A stretch of 64,000 bases of DNA from Chondrus crispus (taxonomy: Eukaryota; Rhodophyta; Florideophyceae; Gigartinales; Gigartinaceae): the NCBI RefSeq assembly GCF_000350225.1, contig NW_005178566.1:186001-250000 (forward strand), given 5' to 3'. Positions 51,359-60,342 of the stretch are shown piece after piece. The position numbers and the translations under genes are program-made. The stretch's first letter is position 1; each line of letters starts with the position of its first letter. Below the pieces are notes generated by a model that worked only from the letters and a program-made list of their open reading frames with translations, was not told where the DNA came from and made no database searches.

Positions 51359-51362
51359 AACC
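51350..51362 (-). other. Copia-1 primer-binding site (initiator-Met tRNA half?)
   Basis: The minus strand reads GGTTATGGTCCCG directly after the 5' LTR. Its complement CGGGACCATAACC is close to the eukaryotic initiator-Met tRNA anticodon arm (GGGCCCATAACC type). The AUG in it is the gag start codon. The adjacent CGATTCGGGACCA could instead mimic a tRNA 3' end, so the primer is not certain. Confidence 0.5.
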
Positions 51363-51588
51363 TGTGGTGCAAGGAACGATGACCGAGTTTACTGAGGGAG
51401 ACGGACCGTGTGCGACTAAGAAGGGGAGCGGCGCCGGTGGCGGCGGCGCTGCCTGGGGAGCTACATCTGTGCTACGTGTGTGCGTGGTACAGGTGTGTGA
51501 GCTGTGCATGGGAATCATGACAGTGAATCATGACAGAGGGCGCAGGACGGCCGCATAGCGACATAAATTGGACATGGGAATCATGACA
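51363..51588 (-). repeat. Copia-1 5' LTR
   Basis: 226 bp, one mismatch to 46486-46711 (position about 51383, C versus T). Confidence 0.95.
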
Positions 51589-51593
51589 CAGAT
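51589..51593. repeat. Copia-1 target site duplication, right (CAGAT)
   Basis: Copy of 46481-46485; the host reading frame resumes with the next base. Confidence 0.95.
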
Positions 51594-52641
51594 AACCGTT
51601 TCTTCCCCGGACGAATTCTCCATTTCCGCGACGGCACTGTACTCGTCTCCGCCGCAGCTACCTACGGTTACGACGAGCTGGGCCTACACCCCATCGTAAC
51701 CGTCCCCAACCGGCCCGAATTCATCTCTGAAACTATCTTACTCGCTCGCGTTCATCCTGTAAACCAAACCATTATCTGGGCGTCCGCCGTTACGAGTATG
51801 GAAATGAACGCCGACTTGAGTGTCGACAGCAAGGGGAACACCTATGTCATTTCAGATATACACCGAGGGCTCAAGCCGCCGGAGGGAACCATTACTGTCA
51901 TCAAGTACTCCCCAAAAGGCGAGCGCTTGTACGAGAGGAGTCATACGCCCCGTACTGTGTCGGGGCCTACTTATTATAAGGGTCCAGAATTTACAGTTGG
52001 CGTCGTGCAGGAGGGCGAAGGGTCTCTCTTCGATGTGGGAGCGGAGCTTGTCGTGCCCGTTTTGAGTCACAGCAAAAAGCCATTAGACGCCTTGGGATTT
52101 TGCGTTTGAGTAAGAACACTGGCGCGGTTGTGGCAACGAGGACAATGCCACAACTAACTGAGCTGGCCATTTCGACGGACGTGTCGGATTTTGCTGTTTT
52201 AAAGATTAGGAGAAACGCTTTGAGGTCCCTCGCGTGCTTTTTGTACCGTGGGGTTCGGCCCGGGAAGGCAAATAGGGTGAATTTATATGTGCAATGCGCA
52301 TCCGTGAGGGGAAAGAAGAAGAAAATCGTGACAAGGCTCCTGGATGACTCGGATGTGACCATCTTCAGGCGGAATCGTCTAGCAGTCGAAGGGGAGGTGA
52401 AAAAGGGCAGATTGCCGTCGTTGTTTGTTGTGCACGAGAGATATGCAGAGGGGGGATCGACGGCTAGGCTTGATATGGTGATAAACAGGCTGGATGGCTG
52501 GACTTTAGAGAGCGTGGATTGGGGTAGTGGGAAAAAGGGGGGGAGAGTAAAGCCGCTCATCGTCAGACTGCCCACGACACGTGTTGCCGGTGATGTACCG
52601 TGGCTTCTTGCGATCAAATATCTGCAAAAGCGGCGCACGAT
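51594..52641 (+). pseudogene. Secreted beta-propeller-like gene, segment 2
   Basis: Follows copia-1 in the frame set by segment 1 (NRFFPGRILHFRDGTVLVSA). MNADLSVDSKGNTYVISDIH followed by ITVIKYSPKGERL has the D-x-x-GN-x-Y...V-x-K-Y-x-x-x-G pattern of SBBP/NHL-like propeller blades. At an A5 run (52074-52078) the frame slips: the first frame stops at 52109, the second continues as LGILRLSKNTGAVVATRT and on to 52641 without stops. It is then cut by copia-2 at ACGAT (52637-52641), and the coding phase is kept into 57682. Outside the blade-like part the protein is not recognised. Confidence 0.65.
52637..52641. repeat. Copia-2 target site duplication, left (ACGAT)
   Basis: Matches 57677-57681. 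The base after it is T on both sides, so a 6-bp duplication cannot be excluded. Confidence 0.9.
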
Positions 52642-52973
52642 TAAAGGTTATACGAAGTGATGTTCCTTGAACTGAGTTGTCTCGTGACCGGCTCTACTCA
52701 ACGACTCTGCGACTTAAGTAATGTAGACAGTAGAAGTAAAAGATTGAGTGCTATCCAAAAGGATAGGGCACTGCCAAAATGACTGTAGTGCTGCGTTCTG
52801 TGTTAGATTGTACATTTGCGCGCTGCCCGCAACAATTCTAACGTGAATGTTAAAGCCCTAATCATGGTCCCACAACATCAGTATTGCGTTGTCCTTGAAC
52901 AAGACATTTCTTCCTGTCCGGTTAAACAAGCAAGACCATCTTGGTGCCAAGTGAGCAGCACAACATTCCAACA
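52642..52973 (-). repeat. Copia-2 3' LTR
   Basis: 332 bp. On the minus strand it starts TGTTGGAATGTTGTGCTGC (a usual copia start) and ends ATAACCTTTA, so the 3' end lacks the usual CA. Confidence 0.9.
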
Positions 52974-52982
52974 CTCCCTCTT
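52974..52982 (-). other. Copia-2 polypurine tract
   Basis: AAGAGGGAG on the minus strand, directly before the 3' LTR and 7 bp after the original pol stop at 52990-52992. Confidence 0.7.
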
Positions 52983-52989
52983 GCTGCGA

Positions 52990-55900
52990 TTACTTGGCAA
53001 GTGAAGTCAGAGGGAACAGACCAAGCCCATCACAATGTTTTTGAAACGAAATTCGTCGAAGTGGCTTCGTCAGAATATCAGCCGTCATGTTTTCAGTCGG
53101 ACAGAAAACGACTTGAATGGTACCTTTGTTTACGTTCTCTTACACAAAATTACGTCGAATCGAAACATGCTTTGCGTTCCTTACTCCCTCAGTAGACCAA
53201 ACGATAGCACCCTGATTGTCCTCAAATATTTCGGTTTCGTCCTTCTGGTGGCATCCAAGTTCTTTCAAAAGGCAGCGCATCCAGATTACGAACTTCGTTG
53301 CATGGCTCAATGCGATATGTTCAGCTTCTGTCGTCGAGAGCGCAACACAGTTTTGTTTAGCTGTTTTCCAGCACAATGCCGAAGCACCTAGCCTGAGAAA
53401 AACACCGGTAGTCGACTTGCGGTCAGTTCTATCTCCGGCCCAGTCGGAATCGGAATGTGCACGCAGCTTGCTTTCTGCTGATTTCTCAATTCGGAGCGCA
53501 AAGTCTATCGTTCCGTTAACGTACCTGAGTATTCTCTTCAGCTGTACCCAATTCAGCACGGTGGAGTTGGCAGGAAATCGACACAGAATTCCAACAGATG
53601 CACTGATATCCGGCCTCGTTCTCGTGGAAAGAAAGAGCAAACATCCAATTAGTTCTTGGTACTTGAGTCGATCGAATTGTCCGGACTTGTCTTGATCCAA
53701 CTCCGCAAGTGCGCCGGTGCTCATCGGAGTATCAATTGCCTTGCAGTGTTTCATGCCAAATCTTTTCAGTACCTCAGTAGTGTAGGACTTCTGTGATAGC
53801 CATGCACCGGTACTATCCCGCGTGAATCGTAGACCGAGAAAATCACTCAGGATTTCCATGTCGTTCACATCGAGATATGTTCGTAGTTCATCTTTAACGG
53901 CCTCCAAGATTCTTTCATCGGGGCCAATCAAGATAATATCATCGACATAGAGAAGGATCCACACGGTGCCCTTACGAAATGCGCATTCATCTGAGCGAAG
54001 TTTCACGAATCCCATCTTGTCCAACCACTTATGATTCCAGAGACGGGGGGCCTGCTTTAGTCCATACAGGCCTCTGCGCAATTTCAGCACTTGACTTTCT
54101 TCACAAACATCAACTCCATCAGGCGGTGTGATATACACGTCACCATCAATATGTCCATGTAGGAATGCCGTACAAATATCAAGTTGTAGAATGCTATACC
54201 CCCTCTGGACGGCCACCGTGAGTGCAGTTCTTACAGTCGTAAAGTCGACTACAGGAGCGTAGGTTTCCTTTACTTCACCCTGAAGGTGTCCACGCACTAC
54301 CAGTCTGGCCTTATGTCTAATGACACTGCCTTGACTGTCATACTTTCTCCCGAAAACAAATCTTGTGGAGAGAGCCTTCTGACCATGCGGGAGATTGGTG
54401 GGTGTCCAGGTAGCATGATTGCGCAGAAAATTTAGTTCTGAGTGGATCGCAGTTTTCCACTGTTCTGAGTCCTCCAAGGAAAGCGCCTCCCTGACTGTTG
54501 ATGGCTCATCACTGTGGACAGTAGCGATGCAGGCCCTGGATACACCAGCTATTCCGGGCTGATAAAACGATGTGGGCGCGCGGTTACGAAGAGGGTATCT
54601 CCGCTCATCTGATGGGTTCATGGTTCCAATTCTTTCAGCCGGTTCCTCCTGTTCTCCCTGTTGTCCTTGAATAGCAGCACGCAGGTCTGGATAATGGGTC
54701 AACTCGTCCAATGTCGCCTCTTCCGATGCGCTCAGTTGATCATCTTGATCTGTAACCATCTGGTTGGTCTGAGTTGTGTCCGCTTGTTGCGTTGTGGTTA
54801 CAACAGGTGTTTTTACTGGTACTGATTGGTGCTCCGTTGGGTATGTCGATTTTCTAACATGAGCTCCTCCGTCATCAGATGCTACAGTATCGTACAAAAT
54901 TCCTTCTGCACTCCACTCGCGAGCAGGGAAAACAGTTTCATCAATGATTACATCTCTTGCGACGATAGCTATTTGACGAGAAGGTAGCCACACTTTGTAC
55001 TGCTTGTTCTCGTAACATCCCACTAGTATTCCAGATTCAGACTTACCGTCCAATTTCTTGCGTCGCTCCTTGGGAATGTGTGCCCAGGCGAGGCACCCAA
55101 ATGTGCGCAAATGAGAGATGTTTGGCACTGTACCATTCCTTAGTTCATGCGAAGTAGTGGTGCTGTTTTGAGGTGCGAAGAATAAGTTTCGAATGGTCGC
55201 AGCATGGCTGACAGCTTCGGCCCAAAACGATTTTAGCAGAGAGGCGTGCTCTAGCATAGCTCTTGCAGATTCAACGATAGTCCGGTTTGTACGCTCTGCG
55301 ATACCGTTGAGATTTGGGGAATAGGGTGGTGACATGGATTGTTCTATCCCATGCTCATTCAGATAGTCGGTGAGAGCGATGTATTCGCCACCATTATCGC
55401 TGTGTACTTTCTTCACCGTACAGTCGTAATTCCGTTCAATCCAGCGATGGAACCATTTGAACCTTTGGAGAACATCACTTTTGTTCGCAATAGGCACCAC
55501 TTTCTTATAGCCTGAGAACTCATCGATAAAAGAAACGAAGTACCGGGAGCCACCCAATGATTTCACTGACATCGGCCCACAGACGTCTGTGTGTATTGTA
55601 GCACCCTTCTCGATAGAGCGGTGGTTGTTACGGCTGAGTGACTCTCTTGTCTGCTTCCCGCGGACGCAACTTTCACAGTTTCCTTTTCTATATTTTTCAT
55701 CACTCTTCCCGATTTCAAGCCCGGTTACTGCACGCAGGCGATCAAGCTTCTTCATGGACTCAAAATGAGCGTGTCCCAGTCGATTGTGCCATAATCTGCT
55801 GCTTTCCATATCTGCTTCGCCGGCAGACTTTTCATGCCTTGTAGCATGTACGGCTCCGATCAGGGCGCGGAGAGGACGCCCATTCAGACGATATACACCA

Positions 55901-56004
55901 TCCCTATTTTTCGCTTGGAATTGAATGGAGCCGCCCTGGAGTTCGACGCAACAATCTCCCTTGAAGTTAACGACGTACTCGTCGCGGCACAAAAAGTAGA
56001 GCAA
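52990..56004 (-). CDS. Copia-2 pol: integrase, RT, RNase H (one premature stop)
   Basis: The -1 frame after the T5 run opens with YFLCRDEYVVNFKGDCC. Zinc region LWHNRLGHAHFES...CESCVRGK; integrase core HTDVCGPMS (Asp), KVHSDNGGEYIAL (Asp), PNLNGIAERTNR (Glu). RT: SILQLDICTAFLHGHIDGDV and ILLYVDDIILIGPD (catalytic YVDD, about residue 685). RNase H: LRAHSDSDWAGDRTDRKST and STTEAEHIALSHA. A TAA at 53140-53142 interrupts after HVSIRRNFV. Beyond it the same frame still reads ENMTADILTKPL, the conserved end, up to 52990. RNase H motifs precede the stop, so partial function is possible. Confidence 0.9.
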
Positions 56005-57218
56005 GAAAGGAGGTTTGCCCTCAGTGCCGGGACGTACAGTACGTCAGAAAACGTAACTACCCTGTTCTGCACAGTCTTTCCTTGCTTCACACACATTTTG
56101 GTCCTTAGCACTCCGGCATGAGACGCAAAGACTTCTGCACCGTTTCCGAGAACAATCCTTATTGGATCGATCGGTTTCAGATTCTCCAGCCAGTCTTTAG
56201 TAGTCACTATGTGATGCGATGCGGCAGAATCCAATAGTATGTCTACCGCATTCGCGTCAGCAAAATTGGGACTGCCACTTGTCTGCAATGAATGACAGTT
56301 CTCGCTTGAACCATGAGGGTTCTGGCCTTTATCATTTACTACTTCTGAAACGGAATTCGAAGTCCATGCCGCCAGCAACGTCGCCGTATTTGCTGTGGCA
56401 TGAGTTCCTTCAGAGGCATTGTCCTCTGAATATCTGATCACTTCATGATGACGCATCAATTGCTTCCCTCCATTTTTACAGTTACGTGCAATATGCCCGA
56501 TCCTGTTACACTTAAAGCACCTGCACTTTTCATTCCTTGAATGCGGGGGTGCTGTTTCGTGACGTCGTTTCGGCCTGCCAAAGGCAGCAAGAGCAAGACT
56601 ATTTTCCTTAGCTCTAGCTTTAGCAATTGACGGTCTGGAACTCAGTTCATCGTACTCTTGAAGCAGACGGGCAGACACAGTCTCCCATTTCAACGCTTCC
56701 ATGGTCTGCAGAGATGTCACGATATGGCCGTACTGAGACTGACTCCTGTCCCCGAAAGAAGCTAAAAGCATGGCAATCTGCAGTTCTACTGATACGTGGC
56801 TCTGCATTGCAGCAAGCCTGTTGAATATCTCCTCAAACCCATCAATATAATCAGGCATAGGCTGACCTTGGTATGCCATTCGCGAGAGTTTTGACTGGAG
56901 CTGGACTCTTGTCGCAGTGTTGGAGACTGCGTACCTATCCCTCAGACGTCCCCACATCTTAAAAGGATTTTTCTTCTCGCTTAGGCATAGACAAAGTGGT
57001 CTGTCGCCTAGTCCACGGATCAATATGGCAGCAGCGGTGGCTACATCTTTTCCCAAGTCTGCTGCTTCCTGATTCGGCGGAGGTACTGTGATGACGTCAG
57101 ACTCGATTACGTACAGAAATTCTTTTCCCTGAAGAGCTGCTTCAGTTCTTGCAGTCCATAGGTGAAAATCCTCACCTGGTTTACCATGCAACTTGTGGAT
57201 GGTCTTACTGTCTTCCAT
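55884..57218 (-). CDS. Copia-2 gag and protease, 444 aa
   Basis: ATG 57218, MEDSKTIHKLHGKPGEDFHL. UBN2-type Gag core at about 10-200 (FKMWGRLRDRYAVSNTATRV, MPDYIDGFEEIFNRLA). CCHC knuckle CFKCNRIGHIARNC (234-247). Protease loop ILLDSAASHHIV at about 327-338: the usual D-S-G-A-S reads D-S-A-A-S, a change at the glycine that may lower activity. It ends at 55884, after the frame has passed the T5 run at which pol begins in the -1 frame. Confidence 0.85.
   Translation of the reverse strand: MEDSKTIHKLHGKPGEDFHLWTARTEAALQGKEFLYVIESDVITVPPPNQEAADLGKDVATAAAILIRGLGDRPLCLCLSEKKNPFKMWGRLRDRYAVSNTATRVQLQSKLSRMAYQGQPMPDYIDGFEEIFNRLAAMQSHVSVELQIAMLLASFGDRSQSQYGHIVTSLQTMEALKWETVSARLLQEYDELSSRPSIAKARAKENSLALAAFGRPKRRHETAPPHSRNEKCRCFKCNRIGHIARNCKNGGKQLMRHHEVIRYSEDNASEGTHATANTATLLAAWTSNSVSEVVNDKGQNPHGSSENCHSLQTSGSPNFADANAVDILLDSAASHHIVTTKDWLENLKPIDPIRIVLGNGAEVFASHAGVLRTKMCVKQGKTVQNRVVTFSDVLYVPALRANLLSCSTFCAATSTSLTSREIVASNSRAAPFNSKRKIGMVYIV
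55991..55995 (-). promoter_or_regulatory. Candidate -1 frameshift site, copia-2 gag/pol
   Basis: Five T on the coding strand (TCT ACT TTT TGT in gag). One step back gives TTT TTG TGC and enters pol, just after the protease, the same place and direction as copia-1. It is not a canonical X-XXY-YYZ heptamer. Confidence 0.45.
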
Positions 57219-57329
57219 ATTTCAACGAAAGATCTCAAATAGCGGACTTGTACAGAGATTACAATCGTTCCAATTCAGGGGACGATCCTCAAAGCGAGAT
57301 TGATGACGAGCAATACAGACTAGCGTGGT

Positions 57330-57344
57330 CTGGGCCTCATTACC
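57330..57344 (-). other. Copia-2 primer-binding site (initiator-Met tRNA half)
   Basis: The minus strand reads GGTAATGAGGCCCAG directly after the 5' LTR. The plus strand CTGGGCCTCATTACC resembles the initiator-Met tRNA anticodon arm (CTGGGCTCATAACCC) with one extra C and one A-to-T change. Here the AUG is not the gag start; it opens a six-codon frame ending in TAG. Confidence 0.55.
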
Positions 57345-57676
57345 TAAAGGTTATACGAAGTGATGTTCCTTGAACTGAGTTGTCTCATGACCGGCTTTAT
57401 TCAACGACTCTGCGACTTAAGTAATGTAGACAGTAGAAGTAAAAGATTGAGTGCTATCCAAAAGGATAGGTCACTGCCAAAATGACTGTAGTGCTGCGTT
57501 CTGTGTTAGATTGTACATTTGCGCGCTGCCCGCAACAATGCTAACGTGAATGTCAAAGCCCTAATCATGGTCCCACAACATCAGTATTGCGTTGTCCTTG
57601 AACAAGACATTTCTTCCTGTCCGGTTAAACAAGCAAGACCATCTTGGTGCCAAGTGAGCAGCACAACATTCCAACA
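57345..57676 (-). repeat. Copia-2 5' LTR
   Basis: 332 bp, about six mismatches to 52642-52973 (for example CATGACCGGCTTTATT versus CGTGACCGGCTCTACT). Confidence 0.95.
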
Positions 57677-57681
57677 ACGAT

Positions 57682-58021
57682 TGGGGTGATGTTTACGATG
57701 GGTACAGATATCACGAAGCTTAGGAAGGATACAGGGCCCAGGGCAGACATTGTGGTCGAGTCGAGGAACGGTATGTATAATATATTCCCGTCGAAGCAAT
57801 GGGTATTGTACATTAATGAGAAGATTCGGTTTGCGACGACACTCGTAGATGGGGATCCCAGGACAGAGGAAGAGAGCAGATTCAGACTAACTGTGAATGA
57901 CGTGGCTGTCTCCAAAGATGAAAAAACGGCAAGGTTGATTGGCTTCTTTTCGACCGTCGCGATCGAGAGCGGGCCTCTACACATTCTCAACTCCAAGGTC
58001 CCAGACACGAGCATGCATTGA
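57682..58021 (+). pseudogene. Secreted beta-propeller-like gene, segment 3 (C-terminus)
   Basis: Directly follows the right ACGAT duplication. In the phase of segment 2 it reads GVMFTMGTDITKLRKDTGPR, then ADIVVESRNGMYNIFPS, WVLYINEKIRFATTLVDGD and VNDVAVSKDEKTARLIGFFS, ending SMH before TGA at 58019-58021. Alternating strands (VLYINEKIRFATT, VNDVAVS) suit a beta-rich fold. The full gene, without the two insertions, would span about 490 codons; none of its three parts can be expressed as one protein now unless both copia elements were removed from the RNA. Confidence 0.65.
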
Positions 58022-58347
58022 TCGGGCTTTCTGATAGATGGTGGCTATTTGTAAAGCGCTCCTTGAAGAGGCGCTTTCTTATCGAATCGATTCCATTTTT
58101 ATCTTACATTCTCAGTATTGAAACACTGTCACGTAGCTTTGACACTCCTATTTTCAACAGCATTTGTGGAGTGATCAAGCGCACTCTTCGAAAAGGATGA
58201 GAGACAATTTTGAGGAAGCGAGGAGGAACGCCCAACCGACACGGGATGGTCCAAATGAAAGAATCGACAAGGTCCAGTAATTACCAGAGATATCCAGATA
58301 TCCAGACACTGGTTTAGATACATGTTGTCTTGGAGTACGAACTGCAC
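58022..58347. other. 3' flank of host gene; no ORF
   Basis: Forty bp after the stop, AAAGCGC...GCGCTTT arms (about 58053-58077) form a hairpin, possibly part of the 3' UTR. Otherwise unique sequence up to the gypsy-C LTR. Confidence 0.35.
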
Positions 58348-58570
58348 TGTTGCAAAGTTCGCGGGTAATGATTGTGAAGGTTAAAGTTCCTTGCCCGTCC
58401 AGTTTATTAAGCCGGGCACTATCTTTAAGTAGGGCAACCTAAATGCTAGAAGAGATAAAGCGACACAAACGCCACGTAATATATTGAATGTCACGCAATA
58501 TATTGGTGCACCGTGAGGCTTGCGGCGGTCGATTAGTCCTGTGTACTGAGCCATCGGTCGCGGTGCATCA
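58348..58570 (-). repeat. Gypsy-C 3' LTR
   Basis: Plus strand TGTTGCAAAGTTCGC to GGTGCATCA; TG...CA ends. It contains TATTAAGCCGGGCACTATC, shared exactly with the 5' copy. Confidence 0.9.
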
Positions 58571-58598
58571 GTTCTTTCTTTCAAAAGACTATTTGAAA

Positions 58599-59000
58599 TT
58601 ATTGAGAGATCGTCAAACGTGCTGCAGAAACGAGATCCTGGTCAGGATGAGCGTCTAAAAATCTGTTCAGCATTGCCGGGATGTCTTCGTGCATATTGTT
58701 AATCGGCTCCCAAGTTGGGTCTTCGTCGTCGGAGCCTTTCCACTTTGCTTGTACTTCAAATTGATCATTTTGTGCGCTGTAGCGCAAATTTAAAATTGCC
58801 TCTACCGTGTTGATATGTGGTTCGTTATGGTCTATAGAATCCAGAAGCTCCTCAGAAACGTTCAGTTGTGAGGCAGCGTACAGTTTCAATCTGTTAGCAT
58901 GGAATAGAGCATGGGCGCCGTTAATGAGGTCTTTGCATTCAAAGATTAGCTCCGACAGGACACGTGAGATACGTCGTGGACTTTTCCAAGTAACGCACAA
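58599..59000 (-). pseudogene. Gypsy-C integrase C-terminus and chromodomain
   Basis: VTWKSPRRISRVLSELIFEC (GPY/F-like region), then ALFHANRLKLYAASQLNVSE, and the chromodomain INTVEAILNLRYSAQNDQFE, VQAKWKGSDDEDPTWEPINN, MHEDIPAMLNRFLDAH. The three aromatic positions (here Y/F, W and W) and the final helix are as in chromovirus integrases. The piece is open from 59000 to its own stop near the 3' LTR. It should be fused to the integrase upstream (59197-60342), from which it is separated by a frame break. Confidence 0.75.
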
Positions 59001-59196
59001 TTTGTGCCTTGCCTGTCACTACGTCTGGCGACCAGCACAAAGTCTCCCATTTCGAAGTTGATACCCCTGCCATGCGTCCGAGCATTGTGTCTTTGTATTG
59101 CGTCTTCTCTCAGCTTGTTTTTGCGCCTGTAAATGTCACGGTGTATATCGTAGAGAGCTTTAGCAATAGATTCGATGTGTATGATTCGCTGTGCTC

Positions 59197-60342
59197 TCAA
59201 AAAATCCAGGGACGCTGGCTGTGGTTATCCTGCTGGCAGTAGTGTGCGAAGTGGACTGGGGGTAGACCCGTAAATGCTGTTATCGGAGCACGATTCCCTA
59301 GACTCGGACGTTTCGAATGGTTCAGGATGCTCTGTAGTAGTGGAAGAACGGTGGGCCACTCCTTTTCTTTCAATCGAAATTCGGATAGTAGTGCGCGACA
59401 AGCACGAAAAACTTCTTTCCATACTGTTTCGACAGTACCGTTTGACTGGGGGTAGTACGGAGTGGTGAAGTGGTGATGTGCGTGCAAATAACGGTTGAGG
59501 GCGGCCATTACAGTGTTCTTGAAGTGCGTTCCCTGATCAGAGCTCCACGTCAGCACGACGCCAAAAAGAGAGAACCAGCTCATGAGAGCCCTTACTGTGC
59601 GCTCTGTATCGGCAGATGGACAGAGTTCCAAGCGAACCAAGGAGGATGCGTCGTCTTTCAGAATGAGTATGTACTGGTAATCGTCGTTGCTCGGTCCTAT
59701 GTACAGGAAATCGAAATGTAGTATATCGTTCGGTTTGTCAGCATGCAGTGTGTGTGCCATAGGACGAGGGATTCGCAAGCCTCCGGTTGTGGCAAGGCAA
59801 TGGAGGCAGCTGTTGCAGAATGAGAAAATGTCGGCTCGCATCTTCTTCCAGAAAAAGTGTTCCTGTATATTTGCGACCGTAATGTCGCTACCGCGGTGAC
59901 CGCTTCTTTCACAATGCCCAATAACGCAAATACGGAGTTGGATGTGTTGACCTTGAACTGTGGATGGGATCCAGATCGCTCCCAATTCTCGAGTAATGAG
60001 TCTGTCTCTTTGGTTTTTACAGGCTGGAGAGATGCCTTCGTTGATGGCCTCCTCTTGGACTGCCTTTATGTCTTCCTCGCAAGGCCAAGTGAAATCTGGA
60101 TCAAGATCAGGTGCTATTGGCGCGGAGAACAGGGAGGCCATGCGGCCAGAGGTGATAGTTATTTCTTCTTCGCTAGCCGTGGCTCCCCATCGTGATAGTA
60201 GATCAGCCCAAACATTGTCATCTCCAGATATGTGCCCAATTGTGTACTGAAAGGCGGCGAGTGTCAGGGCCCATCTTTGGATTTTGTTAGCAACGTGCTT
60301 CTGAATAGAGGGGTTGGCCACCGTGGGGTTGAATATGTACAC
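59197..60342 (-). pseudogene. Gypsy-C RNase H end and integrase
   Basis: 381 codons. VANKIQRWALTLAAFQYTIG, then DDNVWADLLSRWG, ends RNase H. The HHCC zinc region is GHCERSGHRGSDITV...CNSCLHC. The catalytic core has LHFDFLYIGPS (Asp), WSSDQGTHFKN (Asp) and QSNGTVETVWKEVF (Glu), then LLQSILNHSKRPSLGNRAP, the conserved helix and GxxP motif. The domain is complete and open in itself, and only its junctions are broken. Confidence 0.85.

Larger units (their letters stand above)
46486..51588 (-). mobile_element. Copia-1: young, apparently complete Ty1/copia element
   Basis: 5103 bp on the minus strand, bounded by 226-bp LTRs that differ at one position (T/C in GATGA(C/T)GAG... near the outer end) and by the CAGAT duplication. 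Order on the minus strand: LTR, primer-binding site, gag-protease ORF, integrase-RT-RNase H ORF, purine tract, LTR. All frames are open apart from the -1 step between the two ORFs. It is the youngest element here by LTR identity and may be active. It lies antisense inside a host gene. Confidence 0.95.
52642..57676 (-). mobile_element. Copia-2: near-complete Ty1/copia element
   Basis: 5035 bp on the minus strand, with 332-bp LTRs differing at about six positions and ACGAT duplications. Minus-strand order: LTR, primer-binding site, gag-protease, -1 step, integrase-RT-RNase H, purine tract, LTR. One nonsense codon near the end of pol (53140-53142) is the only clear defect. Its family differs from copia-1: LTRs are unrelated and gag has a CCHC knuckle. 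Confidence 0.95.
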
